From positions 1-18,072 of the forward strand of contig DCVM01000186.1 of the NCBI GenBank assembly GCA_002327985.1: a stretch of 18,072 bases of DNA, given 5' to 3'. Below, one piece after another: positions 1 to 8,381 of this stretch. This DNA comes from Syntrophaceae bacterium UBA2188 (GTDB lineage Bacteria; Desulfobacterota; BSN033; UBA1163). Each line of letters opens with the position of its first letter. The first letter of the stretch is position 1. The position numbers and the translations under genes were made by a program. The notes below the pieces were generated by a model, which was not told where the DNA came from, did not search any database, and saw nothing but the letters and a program-made list of their open reading frames with translations.

Positions 1-20
1 TTAAACTTCTTGAAACCCTA

Positions 21-1196
21 ATGAATACAGAACTTCCCTCCTTTCGTTCTCAGATGGCACCCCTCCTCTTTCTCGTAGGGATCTTCTACTTGAATTTCAT
101 TGGACGAATTGTTTTATCACCTATGATGCCCACTGTTGAAAAAGATCTGAACGTGGGACATGACGAAGCAGGGTCCCTTTTTTTCATGATTTCCCTGGGA
201 TATTGCCTTGGTTTACTATTCTCTGGTTTCATCTCCTCCCGTCTGAACCATCGAAGGACCATCCTTCTTTCTTCCATTGCAGTGGGTGGAACGCTCATCA
301 TGGTTTCGGTCAGCCATGACCTGTGGATGATCCGCCTTGGGCTGATCCTTCTGGGGATAGCAGCAGGATTTTATCTTCCTTCTGGCATTGCCTCGATCAC
401 AGAGCTGGTCCGTCCCGAACACTGGGGCAAGGCCATTGCCATTCATGAGTTGGCTCCCAATCTTGCCTTTGTCACTGCTCCCCTTCTTGCGGAGGCGCTT
501 TTAGGAGTTTTCTCTTGGCGTGGTGTGTTGATGTGGTCTGGGATTGCTTCTATGGTTTCAGGGGTGGTCTTTATTATTTTTGGAAAAGGAGGAGGATTTC
601 CAGGAGAAGCTCCAAATGTGAGCACCCTCCGGATCATCCTCAAGGAACCTTCTTTCTGGATCATGATGGCGCTCTTCAGCCTGGGCATTGGTGCAAGCTT
701 TGGAGTCTATACGATGTTGCCTCTATACCTGGTAGCAGAAAAGGGGATGGACCGGACGTGGGCCAATACGTTTATCGCCTTCTCACGGATTTTTACCTTA
801 GGTTCCTCTTTTCTTGTGGGGTGGATGACAGACCGAATCGGTCCCCGAAAGACCCTGATGGGTGTTTTTATAGCAGCCGGCGTTGTCACGCTCCTCCTCG
901 GGCTCGTTTCTGGCTCATGGATCATTCTTATTGTTTTTCTTCAATCCATCCTTGCCACCTCGTTTTTTCCAGCGGGATTTGCAGCCCTCTCCCGGATTGG
1001 CTCTGCTAAAATTAAGAATGTGGCTGTCTCTCTTACCGTGCCTGTTGGGTTTCTTCTCGGGGGCGGAGTCATTGCGGCTGGAATCGGAATGATGGGAGAG
1101 ATGGGATCTTTTGCTCTCGGGTTTATTCTTTTTGGAGGAATCCTCTTGTTGGGCTTTCTATTAGCACGATCTCTGAGATTTAACCATACCCAATAG
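21..1196 (+). CDS. Major facilitator superfamily (MFS) transporter
   Basis: This 391-residue protein is almost wholly hydrophobic and has about 12 predicted membrane segments, the usual size and layout of an MFS carrier in the inner membrane. The loop after the second segment (GFISSRLNHRR) and the matching loop in the second half (GWMTDRIGPRK) are the two copies of MFS motif A, so both six-helix halves are present. The substrate cannot be read from the sequence. The ATG at 21 is used. No strong ribosome binding site is visible in the few bases upstream, and ATG 54 (MAPLLFLVG) is an alternative. The gene converges on purL with only 11 nt between the two stop codons, so the pair may share a termination region. 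I see no link to purine metabolism beyond adjacency. Confidence 0.88.
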   Translation: MNTELPSFRSQMAPLLFLVGIFYLNFIGRIVLSPMMPTVEKDLNVGHDEAGSLFFMISLGYCLGLLFSGFISSRLNHRRTILLSSIAVGGTLIMVSVSHDLWMIRLGLILLGIAAGFYLPSGIASITELVRPEHWGKAIAIHELAPNLAFVTAPLLAEALLGVFSWRGVLMWSGIASMVSGVVFIIFGKGGGFPGEAPNVSTLRIILKEPSFWIMMALFSLGIGASFGVYTMLPLYLVAEKGMDRTWANTFIAFSRIFTLGSSFLVGWMTDRIGPRKTLMGVFIAAGVVTLLLGLVSGSWIILIVFLQSILATSFFPAGFAALSRIGSAKIKNVAVSLTVPVGFLLGGGVIAAGIGMMGEMGSFALGFILFGGILLLGFLLARSLRFNHTQ

Positions 1197-1207
1197 ATTA
1201 CTATTTT

Positions 1208-4200
1208 CTAAAATTTCACTCCGTCACACCACTCTCTGGCATTTTGGAACATTTGGATCCATGGGGAAGCCTTGAGCTCATTGTTGAGATGACCAGGCAT
1301 CCATGCCCATTGCCATTTCAGAAACGCTCGCTCCGGATGAGGCATCATGGCCAGATGGCGTCCGTCAGGGCTACAGAGTCCTGTCATGCCGAAAGGGGAC
1401 CCGTTCGGATTAAAGGGATAACTTTGTGGCGTCTTCCCATCCACCCGGCCCTCATCGTCCACGAAGACGAGCGGAACCAGTTTTCTGAGGAGGACCTCGT
1501 CCATCAGCATGGGATCGGGAAAGACAAGTCTTCCTTCGCCATGAGCCACCCAAATTCCGAGTGTTGAATCAGCCATGCCCTTGAACATGATCGCTGGACT
1601 TTCCAAAATTTTAACGGTTACCCAGCGGGATTCAAAACGCCCGGAAACATTTTGAACAAACCTGGGTTGCTGGTTATCTGGGATTCCCACCCAGGGTACC
1701 CATCCGAGAAGGGCGAAGAGTTGGCAGCCGTTACATACACCCAGGGAAAATGTATCGGGACGATGATAAAAATCATCAAACATTTTTCTTAGCCTTTCAT
1801 TAAATCGGATCGCGGCAGCCCAGCCTTTGGCACTTTCCGGGACATCCGCGTAAGAGAATCCCCCGACCGCAACCAGTCCTCTGAAACGCTCCAACCTGAT
1901 TCGTCCACGGATCAGATCGGTCATGGTGATATCCCACGGGCTGAACCCCGCCTGATAAAAAGCGGAGGTCATCTCGCGATCACCATTACTTCCTTCTTCC
2001 CGGAGGATAGCCACTTCCGGTTTGTCTTTTATTTTAAGTATCGGGGTTGGCGTGGGTTGGGGTTTAAAAGGAATGATATAGCTCGGACCCTTGCGGTCGA
2101 AGATGTTTTTCCTTTCCTCATCGGCGCACTGGGGATTCATCTGAAGACGCTCGATGTGATAAGATGTTTCCTCCCACCATTCGCGCAGCATACACATGCT
2201 CGATTCAAGAACCTTTTGCGAATTATAGGTTACCCGAATTTTCTTTTCCTCTATGGTTTCTCCAATCGGTGTCGAGTTCAGGCGAAAAGCATCCAGAAGC
2301 TCAAGGACCTTCCGAACATCTTTCTCACGGCACTCAATGACGACTCCCAGCTCTTCGGCAAAAAGCCTTTGGATGGGGCTCCAGGGACCGTCCATGTGGA
2401 TGTTTAACCCGCAGTTTCCCGCAAATGCCATTTCGAGCAACGTGGTGATGATCCCTCCATCGCTGATGTCGTGTCCTGCAAGAATTAAATTCTCTGACAT
2501 CAACGTTTGGATGGCCTGGAAGGCGCGTTGAAGCCTATCCGGATCATCCACGTCCGGAGATTCGTTTCCGACTTGTCCATAAACCTGTGCAAAAGCCGAA
2601 CCTCCAAGCCGAGCCTGATGCCCAGCGATATCGATGAAGATGAGCTGGCTTTGCCCCGGGCTTTTGATATCCGGTGTGATCACCTTCGTGATATCGGGCA
2701 TCGTCGCGTAAGCAGAGATCACAAGCTCACGGGGAGATTTCACGATTTCATCTCCAACTCGAGTCGCCATGGACAGACTATCTTTTCCGCCATCGACGGC
2801 AATCCCCAGCTGGATCATTAAATCCCGCATGGCGCAAGCGGCCTCGTAAAGGGCTGCTCCTTCACCGGGAAGTTTGGGTGCCCACATCCAATTGGCCGAA
2901 CACTTTATATCTTGCAGGCGACTGATTTGTACCCAGACTATGTTGGTCAGCGCTTCTCCAACCGCCATTCGAGCCCCTGCCTTTGGGTTGACCAGCATCT
3001 TAATAGGTTGCTCACCAATCGAGGTGGCGGCTCCTGTTAATCCAAAATGGCTTTGGGCGATCACCGCCATATTGCCGACTGTTAATTGAAGTGGACCGCA
3101 ACATTGTTGCTGAGCAATCAATCCGGTCACGCTCCGATCAACCTTATTGGTAAGAAATCTTTTTGAACCCACAGTTAGGTTGCGAAGCACCCGAGCCAAT
3201 GCCTCTTTTACTGTCAGATCCTTTGGCCACTCAAGAGGCTTCAGTGAAGGTTCGATCCTCACGCCCTTGAATGTTTTCTGTGGCATATTGCCCAGAACCT
3301 TTGCGAGGTTCAGATTGACAGGTCTTGAATTATCTTTCTCATCATGCACTACGAAGCGGCCATCTCCGGTCACTTCTCCGAGGATTTCGCAATTGACTTT
3401 TTCCCTTCGGCAGATGGATATGAACTCCTCGATTCTTTGGGGGGGGATCAGAAAACCGCATCGTTCTTGGTATTCGGCAATCCAGATTTTGAGTACCGAC
3501 AGGGTGGGATCTCCTAACTTGATCCGTCTGAGTTCGATTTTACCCCCGGTTTTTTCGACAAGCTCCTTCAGGACATTGGCAGGCCCGCCCGCTCCCTGGT
3601 CATGAATGCTAATAATAGGATTGTTTTCTCCCATCTCAATGCAAGCCCTAATGACACGGTTCATCTTTTGTTCCATTTCCGCATCGCCACGCTGGACCGC
3701 ATTAAAATCGAGTTCTTCTTCATTCTCACCTTGCAGTTTGCTGGAGGCCGAGCCTCCGCTCACCCCAATCCCATAAGCGGGGCCACCGACTTGAACAATC
3801 AGCATTCCTCTTTCAGCTTCATCCTTTTCAATATGCCTGGCATCGATCTGTCCGATACCGCCTGTAAACATTATTTTTTTAATCCATCCCCAACGTTCCC
3901 CGCTGGGAAGCTTCTGGTCGAAAGACCGTGTAAAACCAAGCACCACGGGCTCGCCGAATTTATTCCCATAATCGCTGGCGCCATCGCTTGCCCTTATCTC
4001 AACTGCAAGCGAAGAGGCCAGGTTCGATGGATAGGCAAACGATTTGGTTTCCCAGGGTAAGTCATAACCAGGAATGAGCAAATTTGCGACGCAATATCCC
4101 GCTGTTCCGGCAACCACCAGGCCCCCTTTCCCTGTGGCCTGGATGTCACGGATCCGCCCGCCTGTTCCTGTTTCAGCACCGGGGAAAGGGGCGACGCCGG

Positions 4201-5029
4201 TCGGGAAATTGTGCGTCTCCGCAGTAAAAATGATGTGGTATTGCACCTGCTGCATCTCGAAAGGCCCTGGCTTTCCGGGTTGTCCGGGGACGATCGTCCA
4301 GCAGTCATATCCCTTGATCCCGCTTGAATTATCCTTGAAGGCGATGATACTGTTTGAGGGGTTAGCCTTTAAGGTCGATTTGACGATATCCATCAGCGTT
4401 TCTGGCATGACCACCCCGTTGATCACCTGTTTCCCTTTGAAATAGCCATGCCGTGAATGCTCGCTGTTGGCGTTATCCAAATCCCTTATTTCAACAATCG
4501 TGGGATTTCTTCCCTCTTCCTTGACAAAGTAATCATAGTAGAGATTTCTATCCCACTCATCCATCGCAAGCCCCGGTATTTCCAAGAGGGCGTTTGGGCC
4601 TTTTTCCAACAGGGGAATCTCAAAAACCGGTTCCGGTAGCATTCCAGTTTCGAACGTCTGTAACGGTTCATCATACAAGCATTCTGTCATTCGATCGTGA
4701 TGTTCCTGAATAAAGCGGAGCTTATCCACCCCTGGGGAGAGCTGATATCGCCGGGAACGTTCTATCCGCATCACTTTTTCGAGCCCGCAGGTTTGGCAAA
4801 TGGCAACGATATTCGTTGAATAGGCCGTCGCAAAATTCATACGTGGACCCAGTTCCACCACCTCGCGTCCATCAGGACGGGTTGGTTTCAGGGAGATACT
4901 CTCCGATACAAAGCCGTCAGCCAAGAGCTGTCTTAAAACGGAAAGCTCATTAGGATTTAATGGGGCGGAAGTTTCTACATTGAAGCAGTATTCCAGTTTC
5001 TCACTTCTTCCCAGGAAAAAGCGTAACAT
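1208..5029 (-). CDS. purL: Phosphoribosylformylglycinamidine synthase, single-chain large form
   Basis: Converts FGAR, glutamine and ATP to FGAM, the fourth step of de novo purine synthesis, in the cytoplasm. At 1273 residues it is the large one-chain enzyme of proteobacteria and eukaryotes, not the split PurL/PurQ/PurS type. The synthetase region shows AETHNFPTG (about 270-278) and GTGGRIRD (288-295), typical of the ATP/FGAR site. The C-terminal class I glutamine amidotransferase domain has the nucleophile Cys1099 in GVCNGCQLF, and His1231 and Glu1233 in MMPHPERAF, so the catalytic triad is complete. The ATG at 5029 is preceded by a GGAGGGG ribosome binding site. purN lies 339 nt upstream on the same strand, so co-transcription is possible, but the gap holds repeats and a hairpin. 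Long antisense reading frames inside this gene are shadows. Confidence 0.97.
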   Translation of the reverse strand: MLRFFLGRSEKLEYCFNVETSAPLNPNELSVLRQLLADGFVSESISLKPTRPDGREVVELGPRMNFATAYSTNIVAICQTCGLEKVMRIERSRRYQLSPGVDKLRFIQEHHDRMTECLYDEPLQTFETGMLPEPVFEIPLLEKGPNALLEIPGLAMDEWDRNLYYDYFVKEEGRNPTIVEIRDLDNANSEHSRHGYFKGKQVINGVVMPETLMDIVKSTLKANPSNSIIAFKDNSSGIKGYDCWTIVPGQPGKPGPFEMQQVQYHIIFTAETHNFPTGVAPFPGAETGTGGRIRDIQATGKGGLVVAGTAGYCVANLLIPGYDLPWETKSFAYPSNLASSLAVEIRASDGASDYGNKFGEPVVLGFTRSFDQKLPSGERWGWIKKIMFTGGIGQIDARHIEKDEAERGMLIVQVGGPAYGIGVSGGSASSKLQGENEEELDFNAVQRGDAEMEQKMNRVIRACIEMGENNPIISIHDQGAGGPANVLKELVEKTGGKIELRRIKLGDPTLSVLKIWIAEYQERCGFLIPPQRIEEFISICRREKVNCEILGEVTGDGRFVVHDEKDNSRPVNLNLAKVLGNMPQKTFKGVRIEPSLKPLEWPKDLTVKEALARVLRNLTVGSKRFLTNKVDRSVTGLIAQQQCCGPLQLTVGNMAVIAQSHFGLTGAATSIGEQPIKMLVNPKAGARMAVGEALTNIVWVQISRLQDIKCSANWMWAPKLPGEGAALYEAACAMRDLMIQLGIAVDGGKDSLSMATRVGDEIVKSPRELVISAYATMPDITKVITPDIKSPGQSQLIFIDIAGHQARLGGSAFAQVYGQVGNESPDVDDPDRLQRAFQAIQTLMSENLILAGHDISDGGIITTLLEMAFAGNCGLNIHMDGPWSPIQRLFAEELGVVIECREKDVRKVLELLDAFRLNSTPIGETIEEKKIRVTYNSQKVLESSMCMLREWWEETSYHIERLQMNPQCADEERKNIFDRKGPSYIIPFKPQPTPTPILKIKDKPEVAILREEGSNGDREMTSAFYQAGFSPWDITMTDLIRGRIRLERFRGLVAVGGFSYADVPESAKGWAAAIRFNERLRKMFDDFYHRPDTFSLGVCNGCQLFALLGWVPWVGIPDNQQPRFVQNVSGRFESRWVTVKILESPAIMFKGMADSTLGIWVAHGEGRLVFPDPMLMDEVLLRKLVPLVFVDDEGRVDGKTPQSYPFNPNGSPFGMTGLCSPDGRHLAMMPHPERAFLKWQWAWMPGHLNNELKASPWIQMFQNAREWCDGVKF

Positions 5030-5368
5030 TCGTCCCCTCCTGCTTACTTAGAAAATAATGGTTTCGTCTAAAGGCAACGGTAAGGATGCCTCTGCCTGCC
5101 GGTAGGCAGGTGCATCGTAGCCCTAACCTATCAACTTTATTTTCATGGTTCGAGGGCGCCCTCCGGGCATGGGGCATTAGTTAGAAAACAAAAGTCTTTG
5201 TTTTGAGGGCTAAGGCTAAGATGCCAGTTTTGTTAAGGGGTTAAGTCATCGGTCTTAAAGATTTCACTTTACCCTTTCACCTCGCCTAAACTGGCTTCAT
5301 AACCGTTGCCATAACCCGAACACCTGGAATATTTTCATGCTTTGAGGGTACCATCCGGCCATGTGGCA
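5030..5368. repeat. purN-purL gap with hairpin, imperfect terminal inverted repeats and a direct repeat
   Basis: No gene is visible in this 339-nt gap. A hairpin lies at 5085-5116: stem CCTGCC/GGCAGG (5095-5100 and 5105-5110) with outer GATGC/GCATC pairing. An 18-bp imperfect inverted repeat (15 of 18 positions) joins 5073-5090 (GGCAACGGTAAGGATGCC) to 5293-5310. A second pair joins 5221-5230 (ATGCCAGTTT) to 5288-5297. A 41-bp direct repeat (33 of 41 identical) occurs at 5140-5180 and 5332-5372, the second copy ending on the purN stop codon. Together these resemble a small non-autonomous element or decayed duplicated spacer inserted between the two purine genes. The individual repeats are seen; the element is inferred. 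Confidence 0.45.
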
Positions 5369-6034
5369 TTAATAAAAAAGCCTTGTAGGTACACCGCTTT
5401 TATAAACGACCTTTCCATCCTTAAGATAAATATGCCGATGGACGACCAGGTTTAAAATATAACTTTGCCAGGCGCGTTCTTTTTCATTGACTCTTTTAGC
5501 CAGCGTCTCGGCATTATCATCCGGTCGAATCAGTACGGGCATCTGGAAGATAATCGGACCGTTATCATAGGCGACGTCATCTACAAAATGCAAGGTCACG
5601 GCGCTCTGGGTTATCTCACCTCGGTGATAAGCAGCCATGATTGCTTCGTGCACATAATGTCCATACATGCCTGTTCCGCCAAACCGTGGCAGTGGACCTG
5701 GATGGATATTGATTGTTTTTGCAGGATCGAGTCCTCTTACAAACTTTAACCATCCGGAGCACATCACAAAGTCAGCCTGATATGTTTCAACAAAGGTTCG
5801 GTAACCTTTGGCATCAAAGGGCCCGGCCCAATACCCGAAAGGAATATGAAGGGCGTCTGCTCTTTTACGCACCCCTCCCTGTGGATGATTAGAAATGACT
5901 CCGATGATTTGAGCGTCAAGGACCGGCGGATTCGTTCTTGAAAATTCGACCAATTCTTGAAACCCAGAGCCTCCCCCCTTCTCATCGCCACTCGCAAAGA
6001 CTAAGATTCTAATCCCCGCACCCTTTGACTCCAT
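5369..6034 (-). CDS. purN: Phosphoribosylglycinamide formyltransferase (GAR transformylase)
   Basis: Transfers the formyl group of 10-formyltetrahydrofolate to GAR, the third step of purine synthesis. From the chosen ATG at 6034 the protein has 221 residues, near the family norm. The family catalytic residues are Asn109 and His111 in INIHPGPLP and Asp157 in YDNGP, matching Asn106, His108 and Asp144 of the E. coli enzyme. A phosphate-binding-type glycine stretch (ASGDEKGGGSGF) is near the N-terminus. I chose 6034 over the upstream in-frame ATG at 6076 because GGAGGAGG lies 5 nt before it and the first family-like residues begin just after. The N-terminal loop is longer and more glycine-rich than in E. 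coli PurN, so a divergent subfamily is likely. It is followed on the same strand by purL, the next enzyme in the pathway. Confidence 0.9.
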   Translation of the reverse strand: MESKGAGIRILVFASGDEKGGGSGFQELVEFSRTNPPVLDAQIIGVISNHPQGGVRKRADALHIPFGYWAGPFDAKGYRTFVETYQADFVMCSGWLKFVRGLDPAKTINIHPGPLPRFGGTGMYGHYVHEAIMAAYHRGEITQSAVTLHFVDDVAYDNGPIIFQMPVLIRPDDNAETLAKRVNEKERAWQSYILNLVVHRHIYLKDGKVVYKSGVPTRLFY

Positions 6035-6144
6035 CTCTTCCTCCTCCAGTAAGAATGGGGATGTGATGACCATCAACGAACGATCTTATTTTTGAAGAAA
6101 TAAGAGACCATTCCTCTTTTGATGGATCAGCGATCCTAATATGC

Positions 6145-6172
6145 AGGATAAATCATTTGTGAAAAAAGTCAA
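6145..6172 (-). promoter_or_regulatory. Putative sigma70-type promoter of purN(-purL)
   Basis: On the minus strand TTGACT (6172-6167) and TATCCT (6150-6145) are separated by 16 nt, a reasonable -35/-10 pair about 110 nt upstream of the purN start. Just downstream lie a perfect palindrome GGATC-AGC-GATCC (6124-6136) and a 7-bp hairpin CTTATTT/AAATAAG (6085-6104) in the predicted leader. Either could be regulatory, but I do not recognise a known purine operator or riboswitch. The remaining bases up to about 6380 show no convincing gene. Confidence 0.5.
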
Positions 6173-6379
6173 CCCTCAGTTTTTATGCTACATCACAACA
6201 ATCAATACTCTATTAATGCCATGGTCCGGGTGCCTTCCAGGTTGTCTTGAAAACACGACCTTCTGCCAGATTTTTTACAATTGGTCCAAGAAATGTTGCG
6301 ATAGCTGCGTTTCTTCCCCAAAAGAAGATATGGAGTTTGGTATCATTTCGTGCTATCCTATTTTATAAATGGGGAGGTG

Positions 6380-6835
6380 AATGACGCACGGCGTAATGAA
6401 AAAGACCCTGCCAAGGCGAGCGCCTCTGCCGCTTCGAGAATGTTACAACAGATTTCCGTCTCCCCCAAACAAGGAGAGTATATCGTGTAGGCTATTGCCA
6501 ACCACGAAGCCTTCGTGGAGCCCAAGAAAATTGACTCGCCTGTTGGTCAAATGATCAACGACGCGCTCTACGATGCTGATAAATTCCGTTGGGGCCCGGA
6601 CAATTTTACCCAGACTCTTTGGCAAATGCTCCGTTCCTCAGGGGCGTCCATCGCTCCCCTGATCCATAGGTTTCCGAAGGGAATGGAGGGGATCTCTTCG
6701 ATCAAAGAAACCTTCCGCACGGAGACGGGGAAGATCTATGGACCGGAGTTCATCGAATTGGGGCTTAAGATCGGGGAGAAAATTTACCTGTTTCTCCAGG
6801 AACGGTTCTCCAAGGAACTTCACCAGAAAAGCTAA
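6380..6835 (+). pseudogene. HD-type phosphohydrolase remnant with in-frame stop
   Basis: One reading frame runs through NDARRNEKDPAKASASAA, is interrupted by TAG at 6488-6490, and resumes as AIANHEAFVEPKKIDSP and ALYDADKFRWGPDNF to a stop at 6833-6835. The IANHE and ALYDADKxRWGPDNF segments resemble the C-terminal part of a family of HD-domain metal-dependent hydrolases. The TAG follows EYIV, where a glutamate codon (GAG) would fit, so a single nonsense change would explain it. The N-terminal part carrying the HD metal-binding motif is absent: the frame closes upstream at 6302 and does not look family-like before about 6378. The gene is therefore both 5'-truncated and stopped. The downstream 106-codon piece could in theory be translated from GTG 6515, but it would be a fragment. 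Confidence 0.65.
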
Positions 6836-6842
6836 AATTTTA

Positions 6843-7100
6843 AAGCAAGTCAGTTACTTCTCTTCAAAATACTTGACATCCCCCGTACAAAAAGATTCAA
6901 GAAGGTGGTCAGGTCTATTTTCTTGGCATGGCCTCTCATAATGAGAACTCAGGGGTCTTGAAATGTGGAAAAAGGGACGGTTCTATTTTCCAATTGACAA
7001 GGGGCCTACCATACCAAACTTATAAAGACCCAGGGTGTCATCCCTAAAAAAGTTGGCCCTGCCCTGGAGCAAAGCGGTATAGGGGGGATGCGTCGGATAG
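6843..7100. repeat. Composite dispersed repeat, copy A
   Basis: This non-coding stretch carries three blocks seen again nearby. Block 0 (AAGCAAGTCAGTTACTTCT, 6843-6861) matches 7778-7796 at 18 of 19 bases. Block 1 (6904-6967) starts GTGGTCAGGTCTATTTTCT and ends GGTCTTGAAATGTG; both ends recur at 7601-7669. Block 2 (7033-7067) has the core CCTAAAAAAGTTGGCCCTG and recurs at 7676-7701 and 8312-8346. Between blocks 1 and 2 is GGGACGGTTCTATTTTCC (about 6974-6991), reminiscent of sequences bordering IS200/REP-associated Y1 transposase elements in deltaproteobacteria (recollection, not tested). No transposase gene is present in the window. The rest of the gap to 7184 shows nothing recognisable. Confidence 0.6.
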
Positions 7101-7184
7101 CAGCGGGGAATGTCTGATTTTAATTCTTGACTGCATCGTTGCTTTATGTCATTGTAACCGCGAAAAGCAAGAGGTGAGTCCAAT

Positions 7185-7502
7185 ATGCCTTCTAAGAAGG
7201 GTGGCGGGATGAAACAGGACTTAAAAAGTTTTAAAGAGGAGATCGTTCACCAATTACATGTTATCTCTGAAGGTGTGATTGACCAGGTGAAGCAAGTCGC
7301 TGAGGGTGTTTCCAATGTTGATGAAAAGCTGGATAGAAGGTTTAATGAATTGAAGGCTGAAATCCAAGAAACGAGACAAGAGGTATTGGCAGCCGTCAAA
7401 TTCTCTTACGCTGAATTGGATAAACGTTTGACCACCCTTGAGAAAGAATTTATTGAACTCAAACATCGTGTTGAAAAAATAGAGACTCGGTCTATCTCCT
7501 AA
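7185..7502 (+). CDS. Small coiled-coil protein of unknown function
   Basis: The 105-residue product is highly charged with a heptad-like pattern from about residue 12 to the end (for example VDEKLDRRFNELKAEIQE and LDKRLTTLEKEFIELKHR). It is predicted to be a long alpha-helical coiled coil with no signal peptide or membrane segment. I do not recognise a named family; similar short coiled-coil proteins are often listed as hypothetical beside mobile or toxin genes. The ATG at 7185 has GAGGTGA 7 nt upstream. ATG 7209, preceded by AGAAGGGTGG, would shorten the protein by 8 residues and is equally acceptable. It lies between two copies of the dispersed repeat and has no obvious operon partner. Codon use looks normal and the frame is intact, so it is probably a real gene, but its role is unknown. 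Confidence 0.65.
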   Translation: MPSKKGGGMKQDLKSFKEEIVHQLHVISEGVIDQVKQVAEGVSNVDEKLDRRFNELKAEIQETRQEVLAAVKFSYAELDKRLTTLEKEFIELKHRVEKIETRSIS

Positions 7503-7600
7503 ACCAAATACAACACACCCGCATTCTTCTTATTTGCGAAACCGGTATTGCCCATAAATAAATTGAAGGCGAAGCTTGGGTGTCGCGTCAGTGTAAAAGT

Positions 7601-7830
7601 GGGGGTCAGGTCTATTTTCTGGTCATGCGCTTTTGTGAGGAGAGCCCAGGGGGCAGGTCTTGAAATGTGAATTATGGTGTCCTCTCTAAAAAAGTTGGTG
7701 GCTTACATAAAGCTCATGGCTGAAAGGTGAAAGCTCAAAGCAAGATAAGACATTGGGTTATTGAGTCACAAACCTCGAAGCAAGGCAGTTACTTCTGATC
7801 CTTTGATAAAATATTTAAAATTTAGTGGTC
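7601..7830. repeat. Composite dispersed repeat, copy B
   Basis: The gap 7503-7856 has no gene. It holds block 1 (7601-7669: GGGGTCAGGTCTATTTTCT to GGTCTTGAAATGTG), a short form of block 2 (7676-7701, TGTCCTCTCTAAAAAAGTTG) only about 7 nt later, then block 0 (7778-7796) and a partial block-1 start (GTGGTCAGG, about 7824). Blocks 1 and 2 keep the same order and strand as in copy A, but their spacing differs, as expected from deletion or nested insertion. The hicA gene begins about 25 nt after the last piece. Confidence 0.6.
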
Positions 7831-7856
7831 AGGCATAGATAATGAAAGAATGATAT

Positions 7857-8051
7857 ATGAAAATCCGTGATATTATAAGGTTGATAGAAGCAGAAGGCTG
7901 GTATTTGGTTGAAACAAAAGGGGGTCATAGGCAATATAAGCATCCAAAAATTCCGGGCCGGGTTACAATTGCTGGACACCCTAATGATGATTTGGGTCCA
8001 GGCACCGTTAATAGCATTTTAAAGCAGGCAAAACTGAAGGAGGTCAAGTAA
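7857..8051 (+). CDS. hicA: HicA family mRNA-interferase toxin
   Basis: This 64-residue protein matches the HicA fold, a small double-stranded-RNA-binding-like domain that cleaves mRNA. It opens MKIRDIIRLIEAEGW, then has KGGHRQYKHP with the conserved glycine and catalytic histidine (His24), and ends with a basic GTVNSILKQAKLKEVK helix. The length is typical. The start ATG 7857 has only a weak ribosome binding site, while the next gene has a strong one, which would favour antitoxin over toxin synthesis. The hicB start lies 2 nt after this stop, so the two form a toxin-antitoxin operon. No inactivating change is visible. A composite-repeat piece abuts its upstream region. Confidence 0.93.
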   Translation: MKIRDIIRLIEAEGWYLVETKGGHRQYKHPKIPGRVTIAGHPNDDLGPGTVNSILKQAKLKEVK

Positions 8052-8053
8052 AT

Positions 8054-8266
8054 ATGTATCGTTTTCTTATCGTGATCGAAAAGGCAGATGGTAACTATTC
8101 AGCTTACTCACCCGATCTACCTGGGTGTGCGGCGGCAGGAACTACTCGTGAAGAGGCAGAGCAGAACATGTACCAGGCTATCGAAATGCATATTAATGGA
8201 TTACGAGAAGATGGGTTACCTGTCCCTGAATCAACTTCCTTTGCAGAGTATGTGGCTATTCAGTAA
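8054..8266 (+). CDS. hicB: HicB family antitoxin (short form)
   Basis: The 70-residue protein has the partial RNase H-like HicB fold: MYRFLIVIEKADGNYSAY, then the family signature SPDLPGCAAAGTTREEA and an amphipathic helix (EAEQNMYQAIEMHINGL). HicB neutralises HicA by masking its active site. Many HicB proteins add a C-terminal ribbon-helix-helix or HTH DNA-binding domain; this one stops after ESTSFAEYVAIQ and lacks it, like other short HicB members, so it may not repress its own promoter directly. The start at 8054 is supported by AAGGAGGT 9 nt upstream, inside the end of hicA. The two genes are surely co-transcribed. Confidence 0.92.
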   Translation: MYRFLIVIEKADGNYSAYSPDLPGCAAAGTTREEAEQNMYQAIEMHINGLREDGLPVPESTSFAEYVAIQ

Positions 8267-8311
8267 AAATTTGGAAATCACATCATCATCTCTATCCATC
8301 TCTCCATGAAG

Positions 8312-8346
8312 AGGTGTCCTCCCTAAAAAAGTTAGCCCTGCCCTGA
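8312..8346. repeat. Composite dispersed repeat, copy C (block 2 only)
   Basis: GGTGTCCTCCCTAAAAAAG continuing with TTAGCCCTGCCCTG repeats block 2 of copy A (7033-7067) with very few changes and the same strand. The following bases to about 8380 (a variant of GCAAAGCGGTATAG) also echo the sequence after copy A. The repeat ends immediately before the first AbiEi-like codon at about 8382, so it marks the deletion boundary of the broken abiE locus. Confidence 0.6.
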
Positions 8347-8381
8347 AACATACCGCCAAGGGCAAAGAGTAAGGCGTATAG

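Noticed and set aside
3147..4445. Long plus-strand frames inside purL (up to 152 codons)
   Set aside because: They are antisense shadows of a well-conserved gene, without starts or family-like sequence.
6141..6368. Open frame of 75 codons upstream of the HD pseudogene
   Set aside because: No ribosome binding site, composition unlike a protein (many Cys and Ser), and it overlaps the purN promoter region.
6983..7183. Minus-strand frame containing QGRANFFRDDT, echoed at 8292-8555
   Set aside because: The shared peptide is just the translation of repeat block 2; the rest of the two frames is unrelated.
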